A stretch of DNA of 59,087 nt, taken from assembly GCA_913048465.1 (NCBI GenBank), contig CAJWVO010000009.1:1-59087 (forward strand), given 5' to 3'. The notes under the pieces are model-generated. The model had not been told where the DNA came from. It did not search any database and saw nothing but the letters and a program-made list of their open reading frames with translations. This document shows positions 53,866 to 59,087 of this stretch, piece after piece. Position 1 is the first letter of the stretch, and each line of letters opens with the position of its first letter. The position numbers were made by a program, and so were the translations under genes. This DNA comes from an uncultured Nitrosomonadales bacterium (GTDB lineage Bacteria; Pseudomonadota; Gammaproteobacteria; Burkholderiales; Methylophilaceae).

Positions 53866-54962
53866 TATTAGAATTACTCAGATATCTGCAATTAGATCTT
53901 AATTTTTTAAATGTTTTTAATTACATTACATTTAGAGCTGTATTAGCCATTATTACCGCACTTGGATTTTCTCTATTTTTTGGATCTTTATTTATAAAAA
54001 TCATGGGCGAATACAGTCTTTCTCAGTATGTAAGACAATACGGTCCAGATCATCAAAAAAAGATGGGCACTCCAACAATGGGAGGTTTATTAATCATAAT
54101 ATCGATTGTTGCTTCAGTTCTTTTGTGGGGAGACTTAAAAAATTCGTATTTATGGCAATTGCTCTTCATCTTGTTAGGATTTGGTTTAATTGGCTTCTTA
54201 GATGATTTAAAAAAAATAAAAGAAAAAAACTCCGAAGGCTTGTCGGCAGGAGTTAAATATATATCTCAATCAGCTATTGCGCTTGTTGCTATTTATTTTC
54301 TATTAAAAAATAACAGTAATTCGGGTGACATGAATTTACTGATACCTTACATCAAGTCTACCTATTTATATCTTGGCACTATCGGATTTGTTATCTTGTC
54401 TTATTTAGTTATTGTAGGAAGCAGTAACGCAGTAAATTTAACAGATGGTTTAGATGGCTTAGCAATTATGCCTACAGTCATGATTGCATCAGCGTTAGGG
54501 GTTTTTGCCTACGTTACTGGAAATCAAATTTTTGCAAACTACCTCCAATTACCCTTTCTTATTGGAGTTGGAGAAATCACTATATTTTGTGCAGCAATTG
54601 CAGGTGCAGGTTTGGGTTTTCTTTGGTTTAATGCATATCCTGCAGAAGTTTTTATGGGTGATATCGGCTCATTATCACTAGGTGCTGTTCTTGGAGCAAT
54701 TGCAATTATGGTAAAACAAGAATTAGTATTATTTATTATGGGTGGTGTTTTTGTTATGGAAACACTCTCAGTAGCAAGCCAGGTTCTATATTTTAGATAT
54801 ACAAAGAATAAATATGGCACAGGCAAAAGAATATTTTTAATGGCACCGGTGCATCATCATTATGAAAAAAAAGGATGGAATGAGAATCAGGTGGTAATAA
54901 GATTTTGGATTATTACTATGGTGCTCGTTTTAATTGGATTAGCTAGTTTAAAAATTCGCTAA
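53862..54962 (+). CDS. mraY: Phospho-N-acetylmuramoyl-pentapeptide-transferase
   Basis: A 366-residue integral membrane enzyme with ten helices that makes lipid I on undecaprenyl phosphate. Signatures are GPDHQKKMGTPTMGGLLI, the catalytic FLDDLKKIKEKNSEGLS, NAVNLTDGLDGLAIMP, and MAPVHHHYEKKGWNENQVV with the HHH motif. It overlaps murD by one base (TAATG). Confidence 0.97.
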   Translation: MILELLRYLQLDLNFLNVFNYITFRAVLAIITALGFSLFFGSLFIKIMGEYSLSQYVRQYGPDHQKKMGTPTMGGLLIIISIVASVLLWGDLKNSYLWQLLFILLGFGLIGFLDDLKKIKEKNSEGLSAGVKYISQSAIALVAIYFLLKNNSNSGDMNLLIPYIKSTYLYLGTIGFVILSYLVIVGSSNAVNLTDGLDGLAIMPTVMIASALGVFAYVTGNQIFANYLQLPFLIGVGEITIFCAAIAGAGLGFLWFNAYPAEVFMGDIGSLSLGAVLGAIAIMVKQELVLFIMGGVFVMETLSVASQVLYFRYTKNKYGTGKRIFLMAPVHHHYEKKGWNENQVVIRFWIITMVLVLIGLASLKIR

Positions 54963-56287
54963 TGAATTTTCAAAAAAAAACGATTGTTTATGGTTTCGGC
55001 ATTACTGGCCAATCAATCGTTTCTTATTTATTAAAAAAAAATCATAAGCTGATAGTAATAGATAATAAAAAATTATCGGAAGACCAGAAAATTTTCTTTA
55101 AAAATAATAATATTGAATACAGTGAAAATGAAAATGAGATTAATGACCTATCAATTATTGAACAGTGCTTTGTAAGTCCCGGAGTGGATTTAAGAAAATC
55201 ATTTTTTCAAGAATGTATAAAAAATAAGATCCCTATTCGTAATGATACTTTTTTCTTAAATCAAATTGACAGGAAGAAAACTAAATTAATTGGAATCACT
55301 GGCACAAATGGAAAAACTACATTCTGTTCATTGCTTGCATCGATCTTATCACTCAATGATTTAAAATCTATAGCAGTTGGCAATATTGGTGTACCAATTT
55401 TAAATATATTAACGACTCCAAATGAGTTTGATTATATTGTTGTAGAGCTATCTAGTTATCAGGTTGAAGTATTAGATAAGGCGACAGTTTTTGATTACGG
55501 TGTCATTCTTAATATAGAGCCTGATCATCTGGACAGATATGATTCCTTTATAGATTATAAAAATGCTAAGTTAAAGTTAGCCAATTATTCCAAAACCATT
55601 CTCTATGACAAAGAATCTGCAGTCGTTAATGAACATACTAATGCTTTTCCCATAGACTTAAAAGATTTTCACATCAAAGAAATAAATACTGATTATTTTA
55701 CATTTAAAAACCAAAATAAAATTTTCAGGCTTGACACCCCATATTTGAAAGGTATTCATAATGTGAAAAATATTATGTATTTGTTGAAACTGCTAGAAAT
55801 TATGAATTGCAACATTTCATATGAAAAGGTAAGGAAGTTTTTCAGAAATCAAAAAGGAATCCCACATCGTTTTGAATATCTTTCAATTAATAAAAATTAT
55901 ATTTTTATTAATGATTCAAAAGCAACCAATCTGGCTTCATCTATATCAGCATTAAATTCATTAAATGGAAAAATTCATTTGCTATTTGGAGGTGAATTAA
56001 AGAATCAGCCGTTGGATGGAATAGAAAATTTTTTTAATGAAAAATTGATTTCTTTAAATTTATATGGAAAAGATGCCGTGATTATCAAAGACTACCTTAT
56101 GAATAAAAAAATTAAATTTAATATGAAGTGTTTCGTTTCGTTAGAAGCTATTTTAGAGTCAATCAAGAAGATAGTTAAAAAAGATGAAATAATCCTCTTA
56201 TCACCAGGTTGTGCAAGTCAAGATATGTTTATGAATTATCAAGACAGGGGCAATCAATTTGTTGAACTATGTAAAAAAATTTTTTAA
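54962..56287 (+). CDS. murD: UDP-MurNAc-L-alanine-D-glutamate ligase
   Basis: A 441-residue Mur ligase that adds D-Glu. It has an N-terminal Rossmann-like domain (VYGFGITGQSIVSYLLKK), the P-loop LIGITGTNGKTTFCSLL, the ELSSYQVE substrate motif, NIEPDHLDRYDSFIDYK and a C-terminal SPGCASQDMF. It is coupled by one-base overlaps to mraY and ftsW. Confidence 0.96.
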   Translation: MNFQKKTIVYGFGITGQSIVSYLLKKNHKLIVIDNKKLSEDQKIFFKNNNIEYSENENEINDLSIIEQCFVSPGVDLRKSFFQECIKNKIPIRNDTFFLNQIDRKKTKLIGITGTNGKTTFCSLLASILSLNDLKSIAVGNIGVPILNILTTPNEFDYIVVELSSYQVEVLDKATVFDYGVILNIEPDHLDRYDSFIDYKNAKLKLANYSKTILYDKESAVVNEHTNAFPIDLKDFHIKEINTDYFTFKNQNKIFRLDTPYLKGIHNVKNIMYLLKLLEIMNCNISYEKVRKFFRNQKGIPHRFEYLSINKNYIFINDSKATNLASSISALNSLNGKIHLLFGGELKNQPLDGIENFFNEKLISLNLYGKDAVIIKDYLMNKKIKFNMKCFVSLEAILESIKKIVKKDEIILLSPGCASQDMFMNYQDRGNQFVELCKKIF

Positions 56288-57432
56288 TGCAGTTAAGAAA
56301 TAATTTTAATCAGCCTAATTATGACCCACTGTTACTGTGGATAATTTTGATTTTATCTGGAGTTGGTTTAGTTATGGTTTATTCTGCTTCAGTTGATGTA
56401 GCCGCCTTAAAACAGATATCTAATTATCAAAATTACTATTATTTGCTAAGGCATTTTATATATCTCATCATATCTATGTTTTGTGGATTTATTGTATTTC
56501 TAATTCCAATCAGTTTCTGGCAAAAATTTGCCCCTTCCTTTTTTATCCTAGGATTAATATTGTTGATAGCTGTTCTCTTACCAGGAATTGGAAAAATAGT
56601 TAACGGCAGTCAAAGATGGATACCATTAGGCTTTATGAATTTTCAACCATCTGAAATAGTAAAATTATTTACCATAATTTATGCTGCAGATTATGTCTTA
56701 AGAAAATCTCGTCAAATTGGAACATTTACAAAAGGTTTTCTACCTATCTCTTTAGCGATTGCAATCATTGGTACATTATTAATCAATCAACCAGACTTTG
56801 GTGCATTAGTTGTGATTGTATGTATATCTTTAGGAATTTTATTTCTGGGTGGAATATCATTAAAAATAATACTTGGTCTTACACTTTCAGTCCCAATAGG
56901 CGTGTATGCATTATTAAAGATTGCACCCTATCGAATGGATCGAATAACTGGATTTTTAGCACCTTTTGAAGACCTCTATGGAAAAGGATGGCAGTTATCA
57001 CATTCACTAATCGCCATTGGGCGCGGTGATTTTTTTGGGGTTGGTTTAGGTGAGAGTATTCAAAAACAACAATATCTACCCGAGGCCCATACAGACTTCG
57101 TTTTAGCAATACTTTCTGAAGAGTTAGGATTGTTTGGCTTTACCCTAATTATTTGCCTGTATATTTTGATGATAATTAGAATATTTGGAATAAGTAAAAT
57201 ATCAACTCAATTAAGAAATAACTTTTCTGCTCTTTTGGCGCAGGGAATTGCTATATGGTTCAGTATTCAAGCAATTATTAATATTGGTGTTAATGTTGGA
57301 TTTTTTCCAACCAAGGGACTTACTTTACCCTTTGTATCATACGGAGGTAGCGCATTGTTAGTAACATTTATTGCGAGTGGTATTTTGATGAGAATTGATT
57401 ATGAAAATAAAATCAAAGCCAAAAGAAACTAA
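56287..57432 (+). CDS. ftsW: Septal peptidoglycan glycosyltransferase FtsW
   Basis: A 381-residue SEDS protein with about ten helices that polymerises lipid II at the septum with FtsI. Typical stretches are LVMVYSASVDVA in TM1, GSQRWIPLGFMNFQPSEIVK, the catalytic-loop PEAHTDFVLAILSEELG, and the C-terminal LPFVSYGGSALLV. The murG start lies 32 bases inside its 3' end. Confidence 0.96.
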   Translation: MQLRNNFNQPNYDPLLLWIILILSGVGLVMVYSASVDVAALKQISNYQNYYYLLRHFIYLIISMFCGFIVFLIPISFWQKFAPSFFILGLILLIAVLLPGIGKIVNGSQRWIPLGFMNFQPSEIVKLFTIIYAADYVLRKSRQIGTFTKGFLPISLAIAIIGTLLINQPDFGALVVIVCISLGILFLGGISLKIILGLTLSVPIGVYALLKIAPYRMDRITGFLAPFEDLYGKGWQLSHSLIAIGRGDFFGVGLGESIQKQQYLPEAHTDFVLAILSEELGLFGFTLIICLYILMIIRIFGISKISTQLRNNFSALLAQGIAIWFSIQAIINIGVNVGFFPTKGLTLPFVSYGGSALLVTFIASGILMRIDYENKIKAKRN

Positions 57433-58453
57433 TACTAGATCGATCCTGATTGCTGCCGCAGGAACCGGTGGGCATATCATGCCTGCAATGGCAGTTGCTG
57501 ATAAATTAATCAATAAAAAATTTAATTTATTTTGGGCTGGAACGCCAAATGGCATGGAAAATAGAATTGTTGATAAAAAAAAGATATTTTTTATTTCCCT
57601 TGCTATCGGTGGATTTCGTGGAAAGAAGATTATTTCATTAATTAGCTACCCATTTAAATTTTTATTATGTCTTATGAAGGTAATGTGGTTGATTCAGAAA
57701 TATAAAATATCTCGAGTGCTTGTCTTCGGTGGATATATTTCACTCCCAGTGGGTTTTGCAGCAAAACTGATGAGAAAAAAATTATTCATTCATGAACAGA
57801 ATACGATCATGGGGACAAGTAATAAATTACTAGCTCCGTTTGCAGAAAAAATTTTTTCTGCTTTTCCATTAAAAATTAATCAATCCGTTAATGTGTGTGG
57901 AAATCCTATTAGAGGAAAAATAGCTAATATAAACAAAACAATTAATCAGGGTAAAAATAAAATTAATATTTTGATCTTAGGTGGAAGTTTGGGCGCTCAA
58001 GTTATTAATGAAAAAATACCAATTATTTTAAATAAGTTAAAAAAATACGATGTTGTACATCAATGCGGCAAAGGAAAAAAATCAACTCTAGAAAAACTCT
58101 ATGATAAAAAAAATAATGTCATAGAATTTATTGATAACATTGAAAAATACTATAAATGGGCTGATTTAGTTATTGCTAGATCTGGTGCAATGACAGTTGC
58201 TGAATTAGAACAAGTTGGTTTACCTGCTATTTTTATCCCATTCCCATTTGCAATTGATAACCATCAGCAAAAGAATGCAGAGTACTGTGTTGATAAAGGG
58301 GGAGCCCTAATATGTAAACAAGACGAGATTGATTCACAGTTAGAGAGTATGCTCAATAAAATTTCATTAAATGAATGTCTGAAAATGTCAAAAGCTATGA
58401 AGTCTTTAAGACATAAAAATGCTGTGAAAGAAATTTACAATAAAATAAAATAA
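57401..58453 (+). CDS. murG: Lipid II synthase MurG
   Basis: A 350-residue GT28 glycosyltransferase that adds GlcNAc to lipid I. It has the N-terminal G-loop [16 protein letters not shown], the second G-loop [12 protein letters not shown], the HEQN motif and a C-terminal donor site ([34 protein letters not shown]). A TTG at 57395 would add two residues; ATG 57401 is preferred. It overlaps ftsW and is followed by murC after one base. Confidence 0.96.
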   Translation: MKIKSKPKETNTRSILIAAAGTGGHIMPAMAVADKLINKKFNLFWAGTPNGMENRIVDKKKIFFISLAIGGFRGKKIISLISYPFKFLLCLMKVMWLIQKYKISRVLVFGGYISLPVGFAAKLMRKKLFIHEQNTIMGTSNKLLAPFAEKIFSAFPLKINQSVNVCGNPIRGKIANINKTINQGKNKINILILGGSLGAQVINEKIPIILNKLKKYDVVHQCGKGKKSTLEKLYDKKNNVIEFIDNIEKYYKWADLVIARSGAMTVAELEQVGLPAIFIPFPFAIDNHQQKNAEYCVDKGGALICKQDEIDSQLESMLNKISLNECLKMSKAMKSLRHKNAVKEIYNKIK

Positions 58454-58454
58454 T

Positions 58455-59087
58455 ATGGAAAATAAAATCAAATATATTCATTTTGTTGGTATCGGCGGTT
58501 CAGGTATGTCAGGTATCGCTGAAATTATGCACAATATGAATTTTGTTGTTTCTGGATCAGATCCTAATCAATCCTCTGTAATTGAACATTTAAGAAAAAG
58601 AGGGATCCCAATTTTTTCAAAACATGAAGAAAAAAATATTCAAAAAGCGGATGTGGTTGTTACATCGACAGCAATACCAAAAAATAATCCTGAAATAGTT
58701 GCTGCTAAAAAACAAAATATTCCCATAATTCCGAGGGCAGAAATGCTTTCAGAGTTGATGCGTTTTAAAGAGGGTATTGCCATCGCTGGTACTCATGGAA
58801 AAACATCGACCACAAGTATTCTTGCGACAATTATGAATGATGCTGGTTTAGATCCAACCTACGTGATTGGCGGCAGAATTAATTCGCTTAGACAAAGCGC
58901 AAGACTCGGTAAAAGTAAGTATATGATTGTAGAAGCAGATGAGTCGGACGCATCATTTTTGCATTTAAATCCAAGCAATGTGTTGGTGACAAATATTGAT
59001 AATGATCATATGGAAACATATGGCCATGATGAAGAAAGATTGAAGCAAACCTTTGTTGATTTTATCCACCAAATACCTTTTTATAAT
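58455..59087 (+). CDS. murC: UDP-MurNAc-L-alanine ligase, 3'-truncated by the window edge
   Basis: The first 211 codons of the ligase that adds L-Ala to UDP-MurNAc. The N-terminal motif [17 protein letters not shown] and the P-loop [15 protein letters not shown] identify Mur[14 protein letters not shown] and [12 protein letters not shown] follow. The frame is open to the last base. The start ATG lies one base after the murG stop. About 250 residues are missing beyond the window. Confidence 0.95.
   Translation, partial: MENKIKYIHFVGIGGSGMSGIAEIMHNMNFVVSGSDPNQSSVIEHLRKRGIPIFSKHEEKNIQKADVVVTSTAIPKNNPEIVAAKKQNIPIIPRAEMLSELMRFKEGIAIAGTHGKTSTTSILATIMNDAGLDPTYVIGGRINSLRQSARLGKSKYMIVEADESDASFLHLNPSNVLVTNIDNDHMETYGHDEERLKQTFVDFIHQIPFYN

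Noticed and set aside
1-59087. CRISPR arrays, insertion sequences or prophage
   Set aside because: I saw no regularly spaced repeats, transposase, integrase or phage structural genes. The only long repeat is the cytochrome duplication.

Overview
The window is about 59 kb of compact, AT-rich bacterial chromosome with short intergenic gaps and core-type gene content. A lanthanide-type methanol dehydrogenase unit (xoxF, xoxJ, xoxG), an NAD-linked molybdenum formate dehydrogenase (fds), a type II NADH dehydrogenase and a Gram-negative envelope gene set point to a small-genome methylotroph. The best fit is Methylophilaceae (Betaproteobacteria) of the OM43 / Methylopumilus kind. That placement is inferred from gene content and base composition, not from a database search. 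I see no insertion sequence, prophage or CRISPR array.

Layout. 1-2.1 kb: rpoD and a CAU-anticodon tRNA (probably Ile2). 2.1-7.5 kb: a variable stretch with an ECF-type sigma factor, a coupled membrane protein with a SEL1 tail, an exported SEL1-repeat protein, several tiny ORFs and a possibly exported msrA. 7.5-14.3 kb: a base-excision glycosylase and an SDR enzyme, facing a three-gene heavy-metal-type RND efflux operon. 14.3-22.6 kb: HU, an umuDC operon with a large palindrome over the umuD start codon, a rodZ gene with a non-AUG start, a Na+/H+ antiporter, a TPR-2OG oxygenase, a YihY-cNMP fusion and a proline iminopeptidase. 22.6-28.5 kb: xoxF, xoxJ, xoxG, a second lipoprotein cytochrome and ndh. 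28.5-35.1 kb, minus strand: lplT, phoH, bcp, tonB, moeA, mobA, moaA. 35.2-41.1 kb: fdsGBA-fdhD-fdsD. 41.1-47.6 kb: a GT39-like membrane protein, rpmE, rho, trxA, a BON lipoprotein, rsmI, pyrC and the RNase P RNA. 47.6-59.1 kb: the dcw cluster from mraZ into murC, which is cut by the window edge.

How the genes work together. XoxF oxidises methanol in the periplasm and passes electrons to cytochrome XoxG; XoxJ is the usual accessory protein. The Fds enzyme oxidises formate to CO2 and makes NADH, and its bis-MGD cofactor needs the divergent moaA-mobA-moeA genes and FdhD. NDH-2 re-oxidises NADH. The dcw cluster supplies peptidoglycan precursors and septal synthesis.

The most unusual observation is an exact 408-bp duplication of the XoxG cytochrome domain. 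One copy is a soluble periplasmic protein; the other has been placed behind a lipoprotein signal and linker, just upstream of ndh. Other points of note are the umuD palindrome with an N-terminally extended UmuD, a frameshift at an A10 tract in rsmH, the non-AUG rodZ start, a palindrome upstream of xoxG, and a structured region upstream of the sigma-factor gene.
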